DNA of 64,000 bases from Impatiens glandulifera (Eukaryota; Streptophyta; Magnoliopsida; Ericales; Balsaminaceae), in NCBI RefSeq assembly GCF_907164915.1, contig NC_061864.1, forward strand, positions 1,288,389 to 1,352,388, read 5' to 3'. Under the pieces are notes generated by a model. It did not search any database and was not told where the DNA came from. It saw only the letters and a program-made list of their open reading frames with translations. Below are positions 1-10,369 of this stretch, piece after piece. A program made the translations under genes and the position numbers. The stretch's first letter is position 1. Each line of letters begins with the position of its first letter.

Positions 1-1796
1 TCGTTTTTTTTAACTACCAAGGCATTCGCGACATCGATTGCGATCTGAACTCTAGTCCGCCAACTGAGAGGAGTTCTACCTGGACCTGCAGCACATAAGA
101 TTTCGTGATCAAACAATGATCATATGAATCATAGTTATTGAGACAATGGACTTACTGTGAAGATGATCCTTTAAACTTCCATTTCCCATATATTCATACA
201 TGAGAAACCTTTCTTGATTTCCAGTGCAAAATCCTTTCAAAGCGACTAAATGTCGATGGTGTAACCGCGAAAGAATCTCAATTTCTCTGCAGAAATCATC
301 GTCAGCCTGCTCCTCCGATTCCACCTTATCCATTCGCTTCACTGCCAATGTGGAACCGTCTTCAAACTGAGCTTTGTAAACAGTCCCGAAACCTCCTTGT
401 CCAACAACCGTAACAAAGTTGTTTGTCGCCTTTTTCGTTTCCTTGTACCCAATCTTCATCAACAAAGGCAAAGGAGCTACCCAAAAAACAAAACAAAACA
501 AAAAATTTGACTTATAACTGTTATGAGTGCAATAAAATTGAAAGACAGGTTCTTTACCTGGGGAGAGTCTTCTTGTTTGAATCTGAGAAGAAGCGGTTGG
601 AGATGTCGTATTCGAGGTGGTAATGGTTCTAGCTTCGTGTAGCTGTCTCTTCTTTCGACGTATGAGAAACACCAATACGATGATTATCAATACAGCAACT
701 GAAGTAACCGCTATACCAACAGCTGGACCAAGTGTGAGGTGGTAGCTTCGGTTTTGTTTCTTATTAACGGGTATAGTCATTGACAGTTGGTTTGGGCTGG
801 CGGCGGGGATTGGACTGGGAGTAACCTCCGGCGGTGGTGAAACCATAGACGATGACGAATTCTTCAAAACTAGCAATTGAAACATAAAAAAGGAATTTTT
901 AGTTTTCAACAGAAAAAATAACTGAAACTCAAAAACATACTTGGAGGAACGCTGAATAGCCCTTGAACACCGAAGAAACAATTCGCCAATTCAGCAACCG
1001 ACATGTTGTCGGTTTGGCTGGCGAGGGCAGCAAAAGTTGCGTCCCGACATGTAGTCAACGTCGTATTATCCGGACTGATTATCAGATTCCGAAGATAAAC
1101 AATGCCAGAATTCAAACATTTTCTACAATTGCTTTCAACAGATAACGGTTGTTTAGTACACTTCTCCTTCACGATTCTGAATCTAGGAGATTGCAGCATT
1201 TCTGTAACGGTTGTTCTTCGTTGACATTCATAGTTAACGGGAATTTTGAACCCGAACCCGCAGAAAATTGTGGCGTTTGGTGTTACTCCATGAATTTGTA
1301 ATGTTTTTGATATGGAATTTAAACAAATTCGGGACATATCTGAATTGACACCCAAATTTCCTGTCACATTTGCGTATCGAGCGACGGAAACAGCTACAAA
1401 GGCGTTAATATATCGACAACACTTTCCTCTATCTTCTTTATTAGAACATGTTGTAGCAGCTAGACTGAAGTTCGACCCACTTATATCTAGAGGACAGTCT
1501 GCATATATGAGAGAAAGAACAGCAAATTAGAGTGAATTGCTGACATGCAAAGGGGGTAGTAGAGTATGGGTTCTGCCAAACTACTATGATCTCAATTCTC
1601 AGTTACCAATTCAATCAAGTCAAATCACGAACCAGAGAATCCAATAATACCCAATAAATCAAATCTACTACTATCATTCAAGAACAGAGATTAGATAGAT
1701 GTTCTTGCCTTGAACAGCCACAGCCGCCTCTGAGAATTGCATGTTGAAATAGATGAGCAAGGCTAGAAAGGTAGATCCTCCGGCCACCACCGTCAT
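1..1796 (-). CDS. SPARK-domain receptor-like protein kinase, 5' part, partial at left edge
   Basis: Plasma-membrane receptor-like Ser/Thr kinase resembling Arabidopsis At1g49730; its ligand is not known to me. Exons read: 1709-1796, 941-1498, 558-869, 156-476 and 18-85, all phases agreeing; the gene continues beyond base 1. Residues 1-29 form a signal peptide (MTVVAGGSTFLALLIYF...); the ATG at 1796 is the first in frame after a stop. Residues 30-215 are a Cys-rich extracellular SPARK-type domain starting DCPLDISGSNF. Then come a Pro/Ser linker, a transmembrane helix at about 262-285 followed by RRKKR, and the kinase start: G-loop GQGGFG at 345-350, catalytic Lys366 in LAVK, then a DVANAL helix just before the cut. 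Intron 1 has a GC donor (CAAG|GCAAGA) instead of GT. The catalytic loop lies outside the window. The first exon lies inside the duplicated segment, so a second exon 1 exists at 5846-5939. Confidence 0.9.
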
Positions 1797-2722
1797 GGCC
1801 GTCACCAACGATTCAGGAGGAAGGAAACCACAGGATGCTCAGAGAGAGAGAGTGGTTCTTTCTATCTGCATAATCTGATGAGAGACCGTCTGACATTAGC
1901 AGCCATGGAAGTAAAGTAGTGGCCAGTGAAGTGTGAAGAAAGGAAAGTCAGTTAACCATGGCAGGTTTATAACTCAAATTCACATTACTTTCCATTTACT
2001 CTTGTTGATGAGTAAAAAAATTGAGAATATCTTTCCGTTGAAGGCTTGTAAAAAGCATGACTTAATTAGTGGTAAGAATAGTATTGTCACTAATCAATGA
2101 AATGGGGTCCAAAACTCCAAATTGCCAGCGAATTTAATGAAAAGAAAAATACCCAAATGAAATGGACCGACAGAATCGTCTCACGATCGTCCGTCGTTAC
2201 TTCCGCCCGGACCCTGGTGGTTGCTTATAGAGAGAGAGAGAGTGAGCCCTGTGACAGCAAGGAATATTTGGAAGCTTGCGAGTAGTTAAAGAGAAGAAGA
2301 CAAAGTTATACAAATGGACAAAGGGTTCAAATTCCAATTGATTATTACAGAGATTTTGAAGAACTGCTCATGCTTCCTTCCACAATTTTGAGTTTTTAAA
2401 CTATTGAAGAAGATAATAGATAGATAGATAGATATATATATATAGAGAGAGAGAGAAAGAAAGAGGACTTGTCAAAAGGGTTTCATGAGATGATGACAGA
2501 TGTGACATATCTCTGCTATTTGTCTTCACAAGCAAATTTAAAAGGAAAGTTGAAATCATATTTATTGAAACATAATTGGATTGTAATTTGTTTTGAAATA
2601 TAAGTAGTGAAGGCTTTAGGCAAACCAGGGTTTGAACCTTCCCCCCCTTCTCAAGATTACAAGAAACCAACTCAGAGGAAATAAAAAAAGAAACTCCAAA
2701 AAGGGTCTAGATCTTGTTTTCT
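1797..2722 (-). promoter_or_regulatory. RLK 5' flank / spacer to the acidic-repeat gene
   Basis: 926 bases between the kinase ATG and the stop of the truncated acidic-repeat gene, so it must contain the kinase promoter and the neighbour's 3' UTR. It contains GA-rich tracts near 1843 and 2231 and a GATA/TATA/GA microsatellite at about 2410-2462. No coding signal. The same spacer recurs at 5940-6865. Confidence 0.6.
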
Positions 2723-5700
2723 TTAGTTTCCCACCATTTTAAAGTTCTCTGAAATGACCTGCAAGGCTGGTCTTGCTGCAGTTACAACCAGTTGTTCTGA
2801 AACAGCATCCTTCTTTCCTTTGTTGTTTACAGCAGCAATTTGTTTGAATTCCTTCTTCAGCTGCCTCAAGCTACAAATACTGTAGTCTTTCTTCATCATC
2901 ACCGCATCCTCCTCTGTTGTTGTTGTAAGCTCCGACTTCTTCTTCTCCTCCTCCTCGTTAACATCCAAAATGTGGAAGCTCTCGTGGCCTGATGATGATG
3001 ATGATGATAATGATAATGATGGCTTCTTGAATGGACTAATAACCGATTCCACATGAATTGCAGCAACATCAATGTTTTTTTCAGCATCTCTGTCCCCAGT
3101 TACCAAATCATCAAATCCTACAAATTCATGGAGAGATTAATAATTTCACAAACAAATACAGCATACCAAGAAACAATTTTTTCTATGACAATAATAATGC
3201 CTACCCATTTCAATGCTTTCATCATTTAATTGGAGGGCTTTAACTTTATCCTCCAATTGGGCAATTGTAACATCGAACCCCTCAGTTGTTTTCGATATGT
3301 CTTCTTCTGCAAACAAGGAAACAAAAAAGAGTATTATTTTATGAAAAAAACAGAGCAACTTGTTTTTTTATTCATTTCACCAAGTTTAAGGTTTACCATT
3401 GTTTTCTTGCAATTCCACGGTTATCTTGTTGTCCTCAATACTTTTGGCATCATCTTCTACTTCTTCAACCCAGTCAGCTTGCACATTCGAATTCTGACTA
3501 GAAACATCCCAGTTCTCGATTTTACTGACAAGATCTTCCTTACTCTCTTGAAGATCTTCTACAACTTCTTTGATTCCTTCCTGAAGCAAATTGTCTGGCT
3601 CCGCATTCAAAGTCTGGTCAAATACTTCATAACTCTCCATTTCACTAACATGGTCATCCTCATGAGTTTCTTCAACCTTTTGAACATCAACTTCAACCAT
3701 TAGAACAACATCTTCAACCATTTGAACATCATCTTCAACCACTTTAGTTTCTTCAATCTCTCGAACAACATTTTCAACCATTTGAACATTATCTTCAGCC
3801 TCTTCGGTTTCTTCAACCTTTTGAACATCAACTTCGACCTCTTCAATTTTTTCAACCTCTTGAACATCATCTTCAATCTCTCGTACAACATCTTCAACCA
3901 TTTGAACATTATCTTCAGCCTCTTCGGTTTCTTCAACCTCTTGAACATCAACTTCAACATTTTGAACATCATCTTCAATTTCTTGAACAACATCTTCAAC
4001 CATTTGAACATCACATTCAACCACTTTAGTTTCTTCAATCTCTCGAACAACATTTTCAACCATTTGAACATTATCTTCAGCCTCTTCGGTTTCTTCAACT
4101 TCTTGAACAACCTTTTGATCATCAACTTCAACCTCTTCAATTTCTTCAACCTTTTGAACATCATCTTCAATCTCTCGAACAACATCTTCAACCATTTTAA
4201 CATTATCATCAGCCTCTTCGGCTTCTTCAACCTTTTGAACACCATCTTCAACATCTTTGGTTTCTTCAACCTTTTGTTCATCTTCAGCTCCTTCAATCTC
4301 TTGAACATCATCGTCAACCTCTCCAGTTTCTTCAACCATTAGAACATCATCTTCAACCTTTTCCACTTCTTCAACCACTTCAGTTTCTTCAATCTCTTGA
4401 ACATCTTCGTCAACCTCTTCAGCTTCTCCAATCTCTTGAACATCATCATCAACCTCTCCAGTTTCTTCAACCATTAGAACATCATCTTCAACATTTTCCA
4501 CTTCTTCAACCACTTCAGTTTCTGCAATCTCTTGAACATCTTCGTCAACCTCTTCAGCTTCTCCAATCTCTTGAACATCATCGTCAACCTCTTCAGTTTC
4601 TTCAACCATTAGAACATCATCTTCAACCTCTTGAATATCTTCCTCAACCTCTTCAGTTTCTTCAATCTCTTGAACATCATCGTTAACCTCTTCAGTTTCT
4701 TCAACCATTTGAACATCATCTTCAACCTCTTCGGTTTCTTCAACCATTTGAACACCATGTTCAACCACTTCAGTTTGTTCAACCTTTTGAACACCATGTT
4801 CAACCACTTCAGTTTCTTCAAGCTTTTGAACACCCTCTTCAACCACTTCAGTTTCTTCAACCTTTTGAACACCATCTTCAGCCTCTTCGGCTTCTTCAAT
4901 CTCTTTAACTTCATCTTCAACTTCTTCAGTTTCTTCAACCCTTTGAACATCATCTTCAACCTCTTCAGGTTGCACATCCAAGGTTTTACTTAGAATATCC
5001 TCGTCTCCCTTACTCTCTTGAATGAATTCTTTAAGTTCTTCAAAGACTGGCTCCACATTCAAACTCTGGTCAGATAATTCATAACTCTCGATTTCACTAG
5101 CATGGACATTCTCTTCAGTTTCTTCAGGTTCCACATCCAAGGTGTGACTAGAATCTTCTGAATTTTGGGTTTTATTCAGAATATCTTCGTCTCCCTTACT
5201 CTCTTGAATATCTTCTTCTTGTTCTTCAACTCCTTCAGATGGAGCAACCAGAGTCTCTACTTTACTAGGAACATCTTCGTCAATTGTCTGGCTTTCAGTT
5301 CCTGGACAAGAACAAGGAAACAAATAATATTTCAGATGCTAAAAAAGGCAATAATCATATATTTGACAATCGGATGAACATATGATAAAATCGTACCCTT
5401 ATCGTCCAATAACTGGACTACATTATCAGATGCAACGTCGAGCTTCATATGTTCAATCTCATCATCATCATTCAAATTCAGCTCCATCATTTTATTTTCC
5501 AATAATCTTGTACTTCTACGAGTACGAGTGCTGACTTTCTTCGTACAAGTCTCCACCTTCTGATTCCCACCCACTAGAGTTGAAGAACGCGTAGCCCTAG
5601 TCAATCGTTGGCCCTTAGTTGCCATTGGCGTTTCAGGGACATCCTTTTTCTCCTCACCTTGATTCGATTGTTCTTTCTTTTCAATTTCCATCTCAATCTC

Positions 5701-5816
5701 CAACTGGGCCTCCATCTTTGGCCGAACTGGAGCGATTGGAGCCCTTCTTCGACAACTCTGTCCTGCTGGAGTTTCATTGACGTCCAGCTTCGCATTTTCC
5801 TTGTCTTTGCCCCCTC
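2723..5816 (-). pseudogene. 5'-truncated acidic-repeat gene copy (copy A), possibly rescued as a chimera
   Basis: Left copy of the gene at 6866-10369. It retains part of exon 2 (5397-5816) and exons 3 (3397-5301), 4 (3205-3306) and 5 (2723-3117), all base-for-base like copy B by eye and with no internal stop in the frames used. Exon 1 and the first part of exon 2 (the N-terminal MDFHTLTRRQLQ module) are missing, because the duplication ended at 5816. Directly upstream in transcription order lies a stray receptor-kinase exon 1 (5846-5939). Reading straight through the join is out of frame with exon 2. Splicing from the kinase donor to exon 3 keeps the frame, because both introns are phase 1. 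A start at an internal Met (5715) is also possible. Called a pseudogene only because the normal start is gone. Confidence 0.75.
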
Positions 5817-5845
5817 AAGAACAGAGATTAGATAGATGTTCTTGC

Positions 5846-5939
5846 CTTGAACAGCCACAGCCGCCGCAGCCTCTGAGAATTGCATGTTGAAATAGATGAG
5901 CAAGGCGAGAAAGGTAGATCCTCCGGCCACCACCGTCAT
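5846..5939 (-). pseudogene. Orphan copy of RLK exon 1 (signal peptide exon)
   Basis: Duplicate of 1709-1796, with two extra Ala codons (SEAAAAVAVQ against SEAAVAVQ). It retains the ATG, the hydrophobic signal peptide and the CAAG|GC donor, but the kinase's other exons are 4 kb away on the far side of copy A. In transcription order the next usable acceptor is that of acidic-repeat exon 3 (first base 5301). Confidence 0.85.
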
Positions 5940-6865
5940 GGCCGTCACCAACGATCCAGGAGGAAGGAAACCACAGGATGCTCAGAGAGAGAGAGTGGTT
6001 CTTTCTATCTGCATAATCTGATGAGAGACCGTCTGACATTAGCAGCCATGGAAGTAAAGTAGTGGTCAGTGAAGTGTGAAGAAAGGAAAGTCAGTTAACC
6101 ATGGCAGGTTTATAACTCAAATTCACATTACTTTCCATTTACTCTTGTTGATGAGTAAAAAAAATGAGAATATCTTTCCGTTGAAGGCTTGTAAAAAGCA
6201 TGACTTAATTAGTGGTAAGAATAGTATTGTGACTAATCAATGAAATGGGGTCCAAAACTCCAAATTGCCAGCGAATTTAATGAAAAGAAAAATACCCAAA
6301 TGAAATGGACCGACAGAATCGTCTCACGATCGTCCGTCGTTACTTCCGCCCGGACCCTGGTGGTTGCTTATAGAGAGAGAGAGAGTGAGCCCTGTGACAG
6401 CAAGGAATATTTGGAAGCTTGCGAGTAGTTAAAGAGAAGAAGACAAAGTTATACAAATGGACAAAGGGTTCAAATTCCAATTGATTATTACAGAGATTTT
6501 GAAGAACTGCTCATGCTTCCTTCCACAATTTTGAGTTTTTAAACTATTGAAGAAGATAATAGATAGATAGATAGATATATATATATAGAGAGAGAGAGAA
6601 AGAAAGAGGACTTGTCAAAAGGGTTTCATGAGATGATGACAGATGTGACATATCTCTGCTATTTGTCTTCACAAGCAAATTTAAAAGGAAAGTTGAAATC
6701 ATATTTATTGAAACATAATTGGATTGTAATTTGTTTTGAAATATAAGTAGTGAAGGCTTTAGGCAAACCAGGGTTTGAACCTTCCCCCCCTTCTCAAGAT
6801 TACAAGAAACCAACTCAGAGGAAATAAAAAAAGAAACTCCAAAAAGGGTCTAGATCTTGTTTTCT

Positions 6866-9800
6866 TTAGTTTCCCACCATTTTAAAGTTCTCTGAAATGA
6901 CCTGCAAGGCTGGTCTTGCTGCAGTTACAACCAGTTGTTCTGAAACAGCATCCTTCTTTCCTTTGTTGTTTACAGCAGCAATTTGTTTGAATTCCTTCTT
7001 CAGCTGCCTCAAGCTACAAATACTGTAGTCTTTCTTCATCATCACCGCATCCTCCTCTGTTGTTGTTGTAAGCTCCGACTTCTTCTTCTCCTCCTCCTCG
7101 TTAACATCCAAAATGTGGAAGCTCTCGTGGCCTGATGATGATGATGATGATAATGATAATGATGGCTTCTTGAATGGACTAATAACCGATTCCACATGAA
7201 TTGCAGCAACATCAATGTTTTTTTCAGCATCTCTGTCCCCAGTTACCAAATCATCAAATCCTACAAATTCATGGAGAGATTAATAATTTCACAAACAAAT
7301 ACAGCATACCAAGAAACAATTTTTTCTATGACAATAATAATGCCTACCCATTTCAATGCTTTCATCATTTAATTGGAGGGCTTTAACTTTATCCTCCAAT
7401 TGGGCAATTGTAACATCGAACCCCTCAGTTGTTTTCGATATGTCTTCTTCTGCAAACAAGGAAACAAAAAAGAGTATTATTTTATGAAAAAAACAGAGCA
7501 ACTTGTTTTTTTATTCATTTCACCAAGTTTAAGGTTTACCATTGTTTTCTTGCAATTCCACGGTTATCTTGTTGTCCTCAATACTTTTGGCATCATCTTC
7601 TACTTCTTCAACCCAGTCAGCTTGCACATTCGAATTCTGACTAGAAACATCCCAGTTCTCGATTTTACTGACAAGATCTTCCTTACTCTCTTGAAGATCT
7701 TCTACAACTTCTTTGATTCCTTCCTGAAGCAAATTGTCTGGCTCCGCATTCAAAGTCTGGTCAAATACTTCATAACTCTCCATTTCACTAACATGGTCAT
7801 CCTCATGAGTTTCTTCAACCTTTTGAACATCAACTTCAACCATTAGAACAACATCTTCAACCATTTGAACATCATCTTCAACCACTTTAGTTTCTTCAAT
7901 CTCTCGAACAACATTTTCAACCATTTGAACATTATCTTCAGCCTCTTCGGTTTCTTCAACCTTTTGAACATCAACTTCGACCTCTTCAATTTTTTCAACC
8001 TCTTGAACATCATCTTCAATCTCTCGTACAACATCTTCAACCATTTGAACATTATCTTCAGCCTCTTCGGTTTCTTCAACCTCTTGAACATCAACTTCAA
8101 CATTTTGAACATCATCTTCAATTTCTTGAACAACATCTTCAACCATTTGAACATCACATTCAACCACTTTAGTTTCTTCAATCTCTCGAACAACATTTTC
8201 AACCATTTGAACATTATCTTCAGCCTCTTCGGTTTCTTCAACTTCTTGAACAACCTTTTGATCATCAACTTCAACCTCTTCAATTTCTTCAACCTTTTGA
8301 ACATCATCTTCAATCTCTCGAACAACATCTTCAACCATTTTAACATTATCATCAGCCTCTTCGGCTTCTTCAACCTTTTGAACACCATCTTCAACATCTT
8401 TGGTTTCTTCAACCTTTTGTTCATCTTCAGCTCCTTCAATCTCTTGAACATCATCGTCAACCTCTCCAGTTTCTTCAACCATTAGAACATCATCTTCAAC
8501 CTTTTCCACTTCTTCAACCACTTCAGTTTCTTCAATCTCTTGAACATCTTCGTCAACCTCTTCAGCTTCTCCAATCTCTTGAACATCATCATCAACCTCT
8601 CCAGTTTCTTCAACCATTAGAACATCATCTTCAACATTTTCCACTTCTTCAACCACTTCAGTTTCTGCAATCTCTTGAACATCTTCGTCAACCTCTTCAG
8701 CTTCTCCAATCTCTTGAACATCATCGTCAACCTCTTCAGTTTCTTCAACCATTAGAACATCATCTTCAACCTCTTGAATATCTTCCTCAACCTCTTCAGT
8801 TTCTTCAATCTCTTGAACATCATCGTTAACCTCTTCAGTTTCTTCAACCATTTGAACATCATCTTCAACCTCTTCGGTTTCTTCAACCATTTGAACACCA
8901 TGTTCAACCACTTCAGTTTGTTCAACCTTTTGAACACCATGTTCAACCACTTCAGTTTCTTCAAGCTTTTGAACACCCTCTTCAACCACTTCAGTTTCTT
9001 CAACCTTTTGAACACCATCTTCAGCCTCTTCGGCTTCTTCAATCTCTTTAACTTCATCTTCAACTTCTTCAGTTTCTTCAACCCTTTGAACATCATCTTC
9101 AACCTCTTCAGGTTGCACATCCAAGGTTTTACTTAGAATATCCTCGTCTCCCTTACTCTCTTGAATGAATTCTTTAAGTTCTTCAAAGACTGGCTCCACA
9201 TTCAAACTCTGGTCAGATAATTCATAACTCTCGATTTCACTAGCATGGACATTCTCTTCAGTTTCTTCAGGTTCCACATCCAAGGTGTGACTAGAATCTT
9301 CTGAATTTTGGGTTTTATTCAGAATATCTTCGTCTCCCTTACTCTCTTGAATATCTTCTTCTTGTTCTTCAACTCCTTCAGATGGAGCAACCAGAGTCTC
9401 TACTTTACTAGGAACATCTTCGTCAATTGTCTGGCTTTCAGTTCCTGGACAAGAACAAGGAAACAAATAATATTTCAGATGCTAAAAAAGGCAATAATCA
9501 TATATTTGACAATCGGATGAACATATGATAAAATCGTACCCTTATCGTCCAATAACTGGACTACATTATCAGATGCAACGTCGAGCTTCATATGTTCAAT
9601 CTCATCATCATCATTCAAATTCAGCTCCATCATTTTATTTTCCAATAATCTTGTACTTCTACGAGTACGAGTGCTGACTTTCTTCGTACAAGTCTCCACC
9701 TTCTGATTCCCACCCACTAGAGTTGAAGAACGCGTAGCCCTAGTCAATCGTTGGCCCTTAGTTGCCATTGGCGTTTCAGGGACATCCTTTTTCTCCTCAC

Positions 9801-10369
9801 CTTGATTCGATTGTTCTTTCTTTTCAATTTCCATCTCAATCTCCAACTGGGCCTCCATCTTTGGCCGAACTGGAGCGATTGGAGCCCTTCTTCGACAACT
9901 CTGTCCTGCTGGAGTTTCATTGACGTCCAGCTTCGCATTTTCCTTGTCTTTGCCCCCTCGTCGTGTCCTTGTCACAATCTGGGAACTAACTGCATCTTCC
10001 TTGATTGGTAACCGTCGAGCAGATGATCTACCGCCAGTGCGAGGAGCAATTGGCGTTTCAATGTTGGATTGCTCCGATTCACATTTTGATCGGTCAATCA
10101 AAAACTCCTCAATCCCCTCGACCTAATTCCAGCAGACACAAATAAAATTTAAAAAAAAACACACACGCACAAAATAAAACGCATGATCTGTGCGAAGAAA
10201 TGCTTCAACTAACGTAGAAAATAGAAAATAGAAAAGAAACACAAGAAATGCTTACGAGATCAAGAGCTTTGAGTGAATCGGCCATGGCGACATTCGTCAA
10301 GTTAGCGGGGATCTTGTTCTTCTTGCAGAGAGCTTGGAGTTGTCTTCTTGTTAGAGTGTGGAAATCCAT
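6866..10369 (-). CDS. Unrecognised nuclear-type protein with N-terminal helical module and 13-residue acidic repeats (copy B, complete)
   Basis: Exons 10256-10369, 9540-10122, 7540-9444, 7348-7449, 6866-7260; the sum is 3099 nt, 1032 aa. Residues 1-45 (MDFHTLTRRQLQALCKKNKI... VEGIEEFL) look like a short SAP-like helical module. Exon 2 is Arg/Lys-rich with RTRRG, RRRAPIAPVRPK and RTRRSTRLL stretches. Exon 3 (635 codons) is almost all Glu, Asp and Val in units of about 13 residues such as VQMVEETEEVEDD, predicting long helices or coiled coil. Exon 5 has a His/Ser segment and ends with a basic CSLRQLKKEFKQIA helix. No catalytic motif is visible. The basic-then-acidic layout and the cell-cycle-like promoter motifs hint at a chromatin or mitotic role, but that is inference and I do not recognise the family. 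The ATG at 10369 is the first codon of a block shared with the paralogue at 14957. Confidence 0.8.
7812..9113 (-). repeat. Coding minisatellite, about 39-bp units (copy B); same at 3669-4970
   Basis: Inside exon 3 the DNA repeats in units of about 36-39 bases encoding V-Q-x-V-E-E-T-E-x-V-E-x-x. Clear 13-codon units run consecutively near the 5' side of the exon (VQKVEETEVVEEG, VQKLEETEVVEHG, VQKVEQTEVVEHG). A longer unit of about 45 codons (containing VEEVDDDVQEIGEAEEVDED) is repeated inside it. The repetition keeps other frames open on both strands, which produces long spurious K/L-rich and F/N-rich ORFs. Confidence 0.9.

Larger units (their letters stand above)
1680..5816. repeat. Tandem duplication, left copy (about 4.14 kb)
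   Basis: Direct repeat of 5817-9959. It begins at AAGAACAGAGATTAG inside RLK intron 1 and ends inside exon 2 of the acidic-repeat gene (GCCCCCTC). Comparing the copies by eye I find one 6-bp indel and about five substitutions, all within the first 410 bases, and none in the remaining 3.7 kb. The two parental ends share only TC at the join. Confidence 0.95.
5817..9959. repeat. Tandem duplication, right copy (about 4.14 kb)
   Basis: Head-to-tail copy of 1680-5816. It carries an orphan kinase exon 1, the full spacer between the two genes and exons 2 (part) to 5 of the acidic-repeat gene. Beyond 9959 the sequence continues into the intact 5' end of that gene, so this is the copy that kept the complete gene, while the left copy kept the complete kinase. 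Confidence 0.95.

Noticed and set aside
2097..2285. 62-codon frame repeated at 6240-6428
   Set aside because: Lies in the kinase 5' flank; no protein-like composition and duplicated only because the spacer is duplicated.
3700..4993. Long K/L-rich and F/N-rich reading frames on both strands within the acidic-repeat exon (also at 7843-9136)
   Set aside because: They are out-of-frame or antisense readings of the 39-bp coding minisatellite, whose regular period keeps several frames open.
7812..9113. CRISPR-like array
   Set aside because: Repeats are protein-coding, contiguous and without unique spacers, in a plant nuclear gene.
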